From positions 1,492,417-1,556,416 of the forward strand of contig VZRR01010834.1 of assembly GCA_013398015.1 (NCBI GenBank): a stretch of 64,000 nucleotides of DNA. Reading direction: 5' to 3'. Below are positions 55,223-64,000 of this stretch, piece by piece. The translations under genes and the position numbers were made by a program. Positions within the stretch are counted from its first letter, which is position 1; every line of letters starts with the position of its first letter. Source of the stretch: Oreocharis arfaki (Eukaryota > Chordata > Aves > Passeriformes > Paramythiidae). The notes under the pieces are model-generated. The model searched no databases. It saw nothing but the letters and a program-made list of their open reading frames with translations, and was not told the DNA's origin.

Positions 55223-56089
55223 ATGATCTCAAGTCGGGCACCTAGAAAATGAGGAACACATAGTTAGAGACCACTTGTGAAAATTTTTGTTTATGCGACT
55301 TGATCATCATCAAACAGGAACTGTGAGGCAGGGGTCCTGTGAAAAATAACTTTTGGTCATGCAATCAGGTGATGTTTCATAATCGATACGAGTGAGAGGC
55401 ACAGGCTGCCTTAATTCCTGCAACTCCTAATTGCTGAGCACTTGACTTTGCAACCTAGACAATATTCTTTTGATATAATTAATATAGTTTAATGTAGACC
55501 TGGGCTATTTCGAAAAATTAAAAATCTTGCCACTATGTCAGAGTTTAGTTCAGATGGATTCCTTGCAGTAACATCCCTTTTTAGAAATGCATTTTTTAAA
55601 AAGTCACATTTCTTACTGTTACGCTTTAACTTCCAGCTATATGAGTTTGAATCTGCCTCCCTTTGTCACTTCTCCTTTTATGCTATAAAACTCCCAGTGG
55701 ATTATGGCATTGTCTTTTGATGCTGACAAAAACTACCTTGTTAAGTGGGTAGCCTTACACTTCCTATTTTATGCCAAAGTAGAGAAAGGAATACACACAG
55801 CTGCCCCTCTAGATGGGATGACAAATCCTCAACAAAACTAGCCACGGTGTTGCCAGCAGTGCACAGACTACAGTATCATATCCCACTCACATGACAAAGC
55901 TGCAGATTTACAGTAAATTCCAACGGGACTTCATCCCTATCCCTGTTAGGATGTGCATTACCAAAATGCATTACCACCTTGTGGGACACTCTCAGGCTTG
56001 CAGTTTAGGCTAGGCTTTAGATTGAGATTGTCACAGCCTCTGCAATCAGCTACTAATCCACACACGCAAAAGTAAGCAAAGGCACCTAC

Positions 56090-56138
56090 CTGGCAATAAA
56101 GAGTTGGGATTAAAACAGGGTATTGTTTTGGACTTTCC
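56090..56138 (-). CDS. CA8: CA8 coding exon (third in window)
   Basis: This 49-base exon encodes GKSKTIPCFNPNSLLP plus the first base of an aspartate codon, so it ends in phase 1. The acceptor is preceded by a TTTTTTCAG pyrimidine tract and the donor is GTAGGT. The split codon is completed by AT at the start of the 53.4-kb exon, giving the LLP-D-PLLRDYWVY junction expected for this family. It is the shortest coding exon here and is easily missed by ORF-based prediction because a 106-codon frame on the same strand reads through it. Confidence 0.93.
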
Positions 56139-57487
56139 CTGAAAAAATGAACACAAATCAATCTCATCTCTAGTTTCTTATTAGAATGCTGATGAATGCT
56201 GAGGTAAAACACATTCTGTGTTCTTATAACATTAAACCTTGAATTCCTGTGGAAAGCAACCTCATTAAGAGCCCCCATTTAATCATCATTGCATTTGTCC
56301 TTGCAGCTACACAAACACATATTTTTATTTTATTTTTCATTTAATTTTTAAGGTTATCCCAGCAATTTGTTAACTTTCTGCCTTTAGCACCTGGACTTCT
56401 TCCAGGTTCTAGCCTTGAAATTCTCCACATGAAATTCAGGGGTTTCATAGAAAAGAGTTAAAAAAACAAGGGCCAAAGTGAGCTTTTCCTAAACTGACAT
56501 GGATAACACTTTATAAAATAATGTTGGTTCCACATATTTAACACATGAAAATGTTAGGTATGCCCAAGTGTGTTTGATACTGACCCTATAAAAGCCACCA
56601 TTATAACACAGTCACACAATGGTGAGGCCTTTCATGACCCTCCTCTGCTTGGCTGTTCTCTCAGTAACGAAATTACAGAGTTCCACATACTATTATTTTC
56701 TCTGTCACTTTCATAAACAAAGAGTTTGTAATATTAAACATCATGACTGAAGTTTACCATATATTATTTGACTATAAGATTTTCAATTCCTTTCTAATTT
56801 TTCTACACTTCAGCATCTGCTGAAGTGAATGGTTAATCTCTTCAGACCAATAAAAAAATGCCACCAATACACTTCAAAATCCTTTTAAAATCAAAGGTAC
56901 GTATGATTATTTCTATGTTACAGATCATGAAGCAGAGAGATGGAAGTAACTTGCCCAAGGTCATTAAAGATAGCATCAACATTTTGGAGAGCACTCATAT
57001 CTCCTCAGTCCTGCTAGGATTATTATCTGTCCGTCAGGATCCCCACACATAATCCACCTGACAAGTCAGTATTGTGTTTTTGCTGATTTCCCACTGCAAG
57101 TTAATATGGGTGCTCTGTTCATCTGTTCTTTTCCTCTACAAATTAAAACCAGGTAAGTTTGGAGATATGGGTGCTGGTGTTCACTAAGCATGTTGCAATG
57201 CTTGCACTCACGCTGACTCCATGAAAATCACTGAAAAGGTAGGACTTGCAATCAGTTAGTGGTATAGATCAAACTTTCCAGCCACCAGAAAAGGAAAGAA
57301 GAACAAAAAATGTGTATTATCTGAATACTGTAAAAGGGTGAGGTTTTCATGCAGGCCACTAAATGATGGCTTTTAAATGTGGTTTTACTACAGACACATC
57401 TGAAATCTTTCTCTTGGCTCCACACAGACCCTTTGCTCACTTTCTCTCCGGTCATCAGAGGAAGTACTACTTCAGACAATGCCTTAC
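56139..57487 (-). other. CA8 intron with MIR/L2-like relic
   Basis: This 1349-base intron has donor GTAAGG and acceptor TTTTCAG on the minus strand. It holds one old repeat relic at about 56905-56972. I see nothing else. Confidence 0.85.
56905..56972. repeat. MIR/L2-like ancient repeat relic
   Basis: GTTACAGATCATGAAGCAGA and GAAGTAACTTGCCCAAGGTC match the conserved MIR/L2-type core in order and spacing, with divergence between. It lies in the CA8 intron between the third and second exons in this window. Confidence 0.6.
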
Positions 57488-57550
57488 CTTGTACTGGATG
57501 TCCTGAAGAATTTCAGTTACAGCCTTTAGGCCCACATGCTCTTTTCCTAT
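57488..57550 (-). CDS. CA8: CA8 coding exon (second in window)
   Basis: This 63-base exon encodes 21 residues, IGKEHVGLKAVTE followed by ILQDIQYK, phase 0 at both ends. The acceptor is TATTTCAG and the donor GTAAGG on the minus strand. It continues directly from the ...ALFVQ end of the 60-kb exon and leads into GKSKTIPCFNP of the next. It forms part of the surface helix and loop that follow the central strand of the carbonic anhydrase domain. The reading frame is intact and the exon size is a multiple of three, so skipping it alone would keep the frame. Confidence 0.94.
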
Positions 57551-60012
57551 CTGAAATACAGCAAGCAGAGGTGAGTTTCAGTATCTTGGTATTTCAGAAA
57601 CTCTGAGGCAAAACACAGGTCAACCAGAAAAGTAAGTACTATAGCTGTTTTTAGTTTAGCTACACAACTTTGTGTTAATCAAACACACTGATATATGACA
57701 ACTCCAAAAAATTAAATCATTATAAAACCACCAGCCAAAAGTAAACAGGGCTTAGATAACTTTAAAGCAGAGACAGAAACTTACAGAACAAGAGAAAGAG
57801 TCACAATTAATTCTGGCAACTTTTGATTAACCCTGTTTTGCAGCATCTACTCTATGTGGAGTCAAAATCGTGCAGCATTGTGGCATATAAATGCCAAGGA
57901 TACAGTTTGTCCTCACCAGTTTATGTCAGAAAAGTACACAGAAAGGAACAGAGTGAACAAGCACAACAGACACTCTTTGAGTTTGTTCCCATAGCGTTGC
58001 GAATCTGGCCCAAGGTATCTCTGAAGCTCGGGGGAGTTTTTTCCTGCCTGCAGAGTGCAGAATGGCAGATTCCCTCTCTCACAGCATCTCTGGGATCCTG
58101 CCAGTGAAAGCCAGGCTCCCGGCAGGCTGCAGCACTGCCTCTACTAAACGGCTGTAAGGCACGGAAGATGGAGCTCTAAAGAAACTCACAGAGATAAGAG
58201 ATTCTAATTTTATATGAACGCTGCTCTCTCTGCACTCGAAACTCAGCTGCTTGACTCAAATCACCCATTCCAGGACCCTAGTGTTACCTTCAGAACAACA
58301 CTGTCAAAATTATGAGATGCAGAATGGCTTTCCACTTGATTTCTTTGCCAACATGTACACGGACGAGGTGAGGAAATAAGCCAGCATGAGTGAGAATGAG
58401 AGAGCTAGACCCTGAAAATTTTGTTTGCTTTTTGTTTCTCTTGGAATAGAATGATACAGTAGCCACTGGAAGGAAACAATCGAATGCCAACAAAAGGTAC
58501 TTTGTTATTTCTAGGAATTTAAGAGCATTTTCTTTTGTTTTAGAATGGAATTTCAATTTAAAACCTTCAAAGCGCATAAAAGATATTGAAGTCACTTCAA
58601 AGATGCTGCTTCTAAATTAATAATCCCCAAAGGCTGTCACTTAGGTCGGTGAAAATATTTTCACCGGCCTTAAAATAATGTATTTTGAGAACTGTGGTAC
58701 AAAATTATTTTTCCATGCCTTTACCAAGAAAAAAATGGTCACCAAATTCCCTCTCCCTTTTCCTTTAATAAACAGCGTAAATATTATTTTTCCTTGGTTA
58801 ATTGCAATTATATGATGCCTTTCCTGGCTAATGAAAAAGCCTTTTTGGAATGCTTAAGAACACTGATGTGGGTGAGAGATCAGAAATGGAAAATGTATCA
58901 TTGAAGTTTCAGATTTATTTAAGAACTTACATATAACTTTCTAACTGACTTGAAGGTTACCTCTGCTGTAATGAGAAGGTGACTTACATAAGCAATTATC
59001 ACACAGCCCTCTAGGACACAAAACTGAAGACTTTCTAAATTCCATTTTTAGCAGTTCTATCTGAGTGTTGAGGCGGTAACCAATGTACCTTTAAATTCAG
59101 AGGTAAAGCTCAAAGGCACTCATAAACTCCTTATGAAATACGAAAAATTAATAATATCACTGTGAAAGAAAATCCATTTGATCTAAGCGTGAACTCTGAA
59201 CCTCTTCCTCCAAACCCATTTAAATAAAACAGTTTGCCATTTCTCATGAGGAAGATGAGAATCTGGTGTTTGAGGACTAAAACTGAAAATCTTTATAAGG
59301 TGCAGACCTTGAAAAACCTTCAACAGCAATTAGATTATTGTGCTAACTTCCCAGATTTCATTACACCTTGTCCCCAGGAAGCTTTAAGCCTTCTCACTGC
59401 TGGTTTTTCTGAGGGTCTCTGGCAAGTCTTGTTAACACCCTCAGTCTCTGAAGAACTAATATGACTCCACCTCGCATTTGTCCTGTGTGAAGAAACACAC
59501 CTGTCCCTGTGTTCAGGAAAGCACAATTCTACTACCACTTTTCAGCAGTGCCAATGGGTTAGTAGGCCTTTTTTTTTTTCATCTTTCCTCCTCTCCTCTA
59601 CTTCCTTCTCTCCTCTGTCTATTTCCTCAATCCCCAAACAGCAGACCTGGCCAGAAATAAAGAGAAATACATCACAGACACAATGAAGCACTTGTACCTC
59701 CTGACAGCCCTCATTCTGTCCTCAGAGAAATGGAGAGTGGATGTCTACGTATATCCAAGGCCACAGAAAGATGCCTAACTACGTATTAGCCCTTCTTTAA
59801 CTAACATACTTCCAATATCCTGTTTAAACAAGAATTAACTGCTTAGCACACATATAGAAGACATGACTGAAAAATATCTTTCAAGTAGAATACCAGCAGT
59901 CATACATTGTTTTCTGTTATGAAATCATTAAAAATTAAATAACGTGGAAAGGACCTCATTACCCTCAGACAAATGACAGTGCATTGTAACAAGTGTAACA
60001 CAGGAAACTTAC
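57551..60012 (-). other. CA8 intron with a strong palindrome
   Basis: This 2462-base intron has donor GTAAGT and acceptor ATTTCAG on the minus strand. It contains the 28-base palindrome at 58643-58670 and a pyrimidine-rich stretch at about 59570-59635. No young transposon is recognised. Confidence 0.85.
58643..58670. repeat. 28-base near-perfect palindrome in CA8 intron
   Basis: AGGTCGGTGAAAAT is followed at once by ATTTTCACCGGCCT. The two 14-base arms are reverse complements except for one T/G pair (46 against 67), which would be a G-U wobble in RNA. There is no spacer. It could be a cruciform, a dimeric factor site, or the fused ends of a small mariner-like element (TTAGGT... start). Which one cannot be told from sequence alone. 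Confidence 0.85.
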
Positions 60013-60108
60013 CTGCACAAACAAGGCAATAATAGCTATGCCGTGCTTCTTCCCCACTGCCTCATCAATGCTGCTGTACAGTGTGGAGTTCCAGTGCATC
60101 AGATGAAG
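60013..60108 (-). CDS. CA8: CA8 coding exon (first of five in window), carbonic anhydrase-related protein VIII
   Basis: This 96-base exon encodes 32 residues, starting LHLMHWNSTL and ending IAIIALFVQ, in phase 0 at both ends. It is flanked on the minus strand by a TTTTAG acceptor and a GTAAGT donor. The LHLxHWN motif is the central strand of the alpha carbonic anhydrase fold. Its first histidine corresponds to zinc ligand His119 of CA II and is retained here. The family member is identified as CA8 by this exon together with the downstream ones, especially the C-terminus RVIRAAFQ. From family knowledge, CA8 lacks CO2 hydratase activity because another zinc-ligand histidine (His94 of CA II) is replaced. 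That residue lies on an upstream exon outside this window. CA8 is a cytosolic protein, abundant in cerebellar Purkinje cells, that binds ITPR1 and lowers its affinity for inositol trisphosphate. Upstream exons were looked for up to 64000 and not seen. Confidence 0.95.
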
Positions 60109-60836
60109 CTAAAACAAAGCAGTGCAAATAGAGCAACAGAGAAATACGTTTTGTAATTAAAAACACCAGCAATTAACATCAATTTACAAAGCCTCAGCAT
60201 GTTGTGTGTGCACATGCATGACTAAACATATGTGCATGCTCACGGCTGTGCATGTAGGGATGAGTGGATTTGCTATTTTAAATATCAGGAACACCAAGAA
60301 AAAAAACCAGATAAAAGTACAGCCAGTTACCAAAGATCTGCATCAAAGGTCTGAATGGCTATAGTAATGATGGTTTAACAACTCCCTCAATCTGAATACT
60401 GAAATAATGTCAGCTAATGAAATCCACCAACATTGTCTCTCAGCCAGCCAGCTCTCTCCCAAGGTAGGAGAATTATTATGGACATAGGCTGTCCAAACAC
60501 ACATTTGACTGACTGACTGTACTATCATAACGCCACTTGTCTCACACTCTGCCTCCCAAGATGAATCATTCAAATGTCAGTAGGAAGAGCAGAAGTGATG
60601 TCAGAAAAGGTTAAACATAGAGAAAGTCAAGCAGAGAAAAGTGGCTTGAGGACCACCTTAGGGATAACACTGAAAAAAAGGGATGGTAAAGAGCAAAGGA
60701 GTTAATGCATGAATACATGGGAGGCAGTAGACACTGGATAGTAAGCACAAAGTCAGTTCCAGTGAAGTGTCACAGCGTGGTTTGGGAAGTGGTGTTCAAG
60801 AAAAGTGCTGGAAGACAGACTAGCAGGAAGTTGGAA

Positions 60837-60983
60837 AGGGAAGAGAGAAGGAAAGGGAATGTGGGAAAGGAGGGGGAAGAGGGGAAAGAGAAAAGGGGAA
60901 AGAGAAAAGGGGAAGGGAAGGGAAGTTCCGGGAGGGGAAGGGAAGGGAAGTTCCGGGAGGGGAAGGGAAGGGAAGGGAAGGGA
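60837..60983 (+). repeat. GGGAA-type purine repeat with G-quadruplex potential
   Basis: Almost pure purine on the plus strand, built from GGGAA/GGGGAAGGGAA units. A longer unit with GTTCCGGGAGGGGAAGGGAA occurs twice in tandem near 60925-60970. Runs of GGG separated by AA meet the usual G-quadruplex pattern, and the mirror-like purine tract could form a triplex. It ends in the assembly gap. Open frames reading through it are artefacts of the repeat. Confidence 0.9.
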
Positions 60984-61050
60984 NNNNNNNNNNNNNNNNN
61001 NNNNNNNNNNNNNNNNNNNNNNNNNNNNNNNNNNNNNNNNNNNNNNNNNN
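60984..61050. other. Assembly gap (67 N)
   Basis: 67 undetermined bases directly following the GGGAA repeat. The true length of the repeat is therefore unknown. Confidence 0.99.
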
Positions 61051-62887
61051 TGAAAGGTCATTTGCATTTCGAACATGAGTTTTTCCAGAAATAAATGTAA
61101 ATGTAATCTCTCTGCCTAGGTCTGATAACACTGTAGAGCTTCAACATCCTAAGCACAGATGCTTAGAAGTTTATCTGCCAACTTTTGCACATTCCACATA
61201 GATAATACAGCTAAGAAAATACAAACTCTTAGACTTAATTCCCGTTGTAAAATCATGATCAATGTTTTGCTCAGTCATGTGTCTAAGAAGTTAAAATGTC
61301 ATTTTGATATATAACATTGTTTCTACCTTCAGCAAAATTATTTTTTAAAGCAGTGTGTCTTCCTATTTTGTATTTTGTTTCTGCACAGAAACAGACTCTG
61401 TGATATGCTTATTGCCCTTACACAACAGGAGTTCACTCAGGCATCTCAGCATTTAAGAAGACGAGTTCTTCAAGCAATCACTCTCCACTTATTTATTTCC
61501 AATAAGAATTTTAGGCACTCCTCTTGATGACTGTTATTCCAAAAGCAAATACAAACTTTTAAATGAGCATATTGTAAATTGAATTAAACTCCAGATTTTC
61601 ACACAAATAATTTTATTCATTTTGATCAAAGACATCTGCTGTGGCAAAAAAAAAAAAGAAGCATCCTTCTTAGAAAATATAATAAATAATTTTTACATGA
61701 GAACACTAATATAAATAAACTACTTGCCCAGGGCTACAAAACTTCTTGACATACAAATGCTCCCTGTTAGAACTAAGCCCATGGATTTACTTGGTGGTGT
61801 GCATTTTATCACGTATAAAAAGCTTTGTTACACATTTGATCTGCCTTTGGCTTTTAAAGCCAGAGGATCAAATAATGAGATTTCAGTGTCTGAGGCTCCC
61901 GTTGGCAGACACAGAACCACCACCACCCGCCAAGATAAAGCCAAAGCACCGCCCTTTCCCAGAGACAAGCCTGGCGCTCGCACCAGCTCCCCACTAGAGG
62001 GGGATCACGGAGTCCCAGAATCCGCACCAAAATCCTGACGTTGAGAGGGAAATGTGAAAGAAAAAGGTTGTGGTGACTGCAGTGGGCATGACAGCGTCCT
62101 CAGTGTTACGAGGCCAGCACTGTGTGGCACCACGACTCTCTCGGCTGGACGTGTCAAAGCAAGCTTGTCCCTTGGTGGCTGGAACAATAGTGCTGACAGC
62201 AATCCCCAAATGTACAGGGACCATGACTTTGCCCGTGTCACCAGGCAAGCCTTGGCTAAAGCTGCTGTGGCATTCAGCATGCTACACTCCCTTGGAGATG
62301 AAATCTAACCTGATATCTGTCTGCATCCTGACAACTGCACGTTTTCTCTAAAGATTCAAAAAGAAAATGCTGAACCCCAGAGAGATGAAAATGAACAAGC
62401 AATTCAAATCATGCAAGCAATGACCCCAGTTTATCCAGAACAGATTGTCTTGTTTTGGGCAGCAGGTTCATCAGGGCACAGATTTCCCTATGATAAGGCC
62501 ACATCAGCTAGAAAAACTACACTAAAACCTCTGTGTAATGCCATAAAACATTAAGAGCTCTAGAATTAGTCTGTGCAGCAGCAAGAGCAGCCTGCCAGGA
62601 AGATGTGATGCAAAATAGACTTAGCTGCATGAAAGAAGAACCACAGTGAGAAAGGCCCTGCAGCTGGAATTTCCAAGGAATGTACCTACAAGCCAACACC
62701 TCTTCCCACATCTCCAGAGGACATGAGGATACTAAATTAAATATCAGCTACACATTTCAAGAGTAATTGCATCCTCTACATCCTCTCCCAGTCTCCTTTC
62801 TTTCCACCAGCTCAATAGAGGTCATGATGGTCTACTTAAAAAAAAAAACAAAACAAAACAACAAAACCACACCATAACACCACTTGA

Positions 62888-63100
62888 ATACGAGGAAGAA
62901 TTTCTTTACTGTGCTGGTGACCACACACTGGAACAGGTTGTCCAGAGAGGTTGTGGAGTCTCCCTCACTGGAGATACTCAAGACCCTTCTGGACACAATC
63001 CTGTGCCATGTGCTCTAGGACAACCCTGCTTGAGCAGAGAGGTTGGACCAGATGACCCGCTGTGGTCTCTTCCAATCTTATGCATTCTGTGATTTTGTGA
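62888..63100 (+). mobile_element. CR1 3' end fragment in CA8 intron
   Basis: GAGGAAGAATTTCTTTACTG, CACTGGAACAGGTTGTCCAG, TGAGCAGAGAGGTTGGACC and the tail GCATTCTGTGATTTTGTGA mark a CR1 3' end of about 213 bases. An A-rich run (62838-62870) lies just upstream. It is antisense to CA8. Confidence 0.9.
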
Positions 63101-64000
63101 TACCACAGAGACAAGAAAGGGATATATGTAAAGGTAATGTTGACACCACCAGACTAGGTTTAGTAATGAACATCACTAAAGGTACTGAAAAATAAGCAAA
63201 CAGCACTTTCTGGTCCAAAGGTTTCTCTAACTTTGAGGGTCTGCTCAAGGATGCTTAAATTCCATAGTAGGGTCCTTGGAACAAGAACCATCATTTTGTA
63301 CTGGGTTGCTAAGCCCAAAGCAGAACGATCTTCCGATCTGTATTTAAGATGCTACTGTTGAAGGTGGCGATAATTACTGTGGATTAGTGATACATTTTTC
63401 ACACAGCAGGTTGCAAACTTGCCATCATAAACACTAAAGAGAACAGGTAGAGAGCACTCCTAGCCCCATGACAGTAGATGACTGGGGAGTACAACAAAAA
63501 GTGGTCAGGCTCATATACTCTTCCTACGTATCATTCCTTATTGGCACTGCTAACAGCACACTGGATGCACGGCAGTGTATTTATTATGTTCCCATGTCCT
63601 GACTCAAGGTGATACTCAGAATTAGCTATTCACAGAAAATGTTCTATCATTAGGGATTAACAAGCTGAAATTAGACAGGCAACCTAATGGAAAATAATAA
63701 ATAATACCATGGTATTTCCTAACAGCAGGCCAACATGTCTTTTGTTTTAACTCTATAAGACCACGCATGCACACTGAAATAATTAAACAGATGTTGAGAT
63801 GCACTTAAATAAATGGAAGTCAAACTATTTCTTGGAAATAATGTAGCTCAAAGCAGGGCTGGGTAAGTACATGAAAAATTCAGAAAGTGAGGTAGCAAGG
63901 AAGTAGTAAGTGTTTGTAGGAAACTGTGTGGGTTTTTTAAATCATGTTTTATCCTGTGTATTTGTGGTTCTCTGGAGCTGTTCTGAGTTTTGTGTGTTCT

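Larger units (their letters stand above)
53498..56089 (-). other. CA8 intron with ancient repeat relics
   Basis: This 2592-base intron runs from GTAGGT to TTTCAG on the minus strand. It contains two old interspersed repeat relics near 55.0 and 55.2 kb. The rest appears unique and AT-rich. Confidence 0.85.
60109..64000 (-). other. CA8 intron, partial (upstream exons outside window)
   Basis: This is intronic sequence upstream of the 60-kb exon. It runs off the window edge, so the CA8 N-terminal exons lie beyond 64000. It contains the purine repeat and gap at 60.8-61.05 kb, a locally CpG-richer patch around 61890-62200, an A-rich run near 62838-62870 and a CR1 tail at 62888-63100. I found no exon encoding the first half of the carbonic anhydrase domain on the minus strand. 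Confidence 0.7.

Noticed and set aside
60705..61094. Long Glu/Lys/Gly-rich frames through the purine repeat
   Set aside because: They are translations of a simple repeat and of N bases, on both strands.
60109..64000. Further upstream CA8 exons inside the window
   Set aside because: Minus-strand frames were read for the expected preceding segment of the carbonic anhydrase domain and none fits next to a donor site.
1..64000. CRISPR arrays, bacterial operons, tRNA or rRNA genes
   Set aside because: No regularly spaced direct repeats, no dense coding, no cloverleaf or rRNA core recognised. The window is vertebrate nuclear DNA.

Overview
The window looks like nuclear DNA from a bird. It is AT-rich and gene-poor, with GT-AG spliced exons of a vertebrate gene, several CR1 retrotransposon fragments ending in the avian-type ATTCTGTGATTCTGTGA tail, and clustered LTRs with recognisable TATA and polyadenylation signals. 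A bird is favoured over other sauropsids because of the CR1 subfamilies, the LTR types and the short introns. The species cannot be named from this sequence.

The only protein-coding gene I can support is the 3' half of CA8 (carbonic anhydrase-related protein VIII, CARP-VIII) on the minus strand. Five coding exons lie at 60013-60108, 57488-57550, 56090-56138, 53385-53497 and 47964-48098. They join in frame with canonical splice sites and encode the C-terminal 151 residues, ending ...RVIRAAFQ-stop. The N-terminal exons should lie beyond base 64000. The protein is a catalytically inactive member of the alpha carbonic anhydrase family, known to bind the type 1 inositol trisphosphate receptor.

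Everything from 1 to about 47.9 kb appears to be intergenic DNA 3' of CA8. Its recognisable content is mobile-element debris. A long, dead CR1 lies on the minus strand (9334-11185). A degenerate LTR-retrotransposon-like segment has a 138-codon ORF (about 13970-14640). Two LTRs in opposite orientations lie close together at 21.7-23.3 kb, one carrying a CA microsatellite. CR1 3' ends lie at 16.0, 24.1, 43.3 and 46.8 kb. The stretch 24.7-43.3 kb has almost no recognisable young repeat. The CA8 introns carry further CR1 tails (50.1 and 51.2 kb), older amniote repeat relics (55.0, 55.2 and 56.9 kb), a 28-bp near-perfect palindrome (58643-58670) and, upstream of the 60-kb exon, a GGGAA-type purine repeat that runs into a 67-base assembly gap.

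I found no bacterial, phage, CRISPR, rRNA or tRNA feature and no evidence for a new multi-gene system. The most unusual items are the intronic palindrome, the purine tract at the gap, the paired opposing LTRs and the repeat-containing ORF at 14 kb. Most other short ORFs look like chance open frames in AT-rich DNA.
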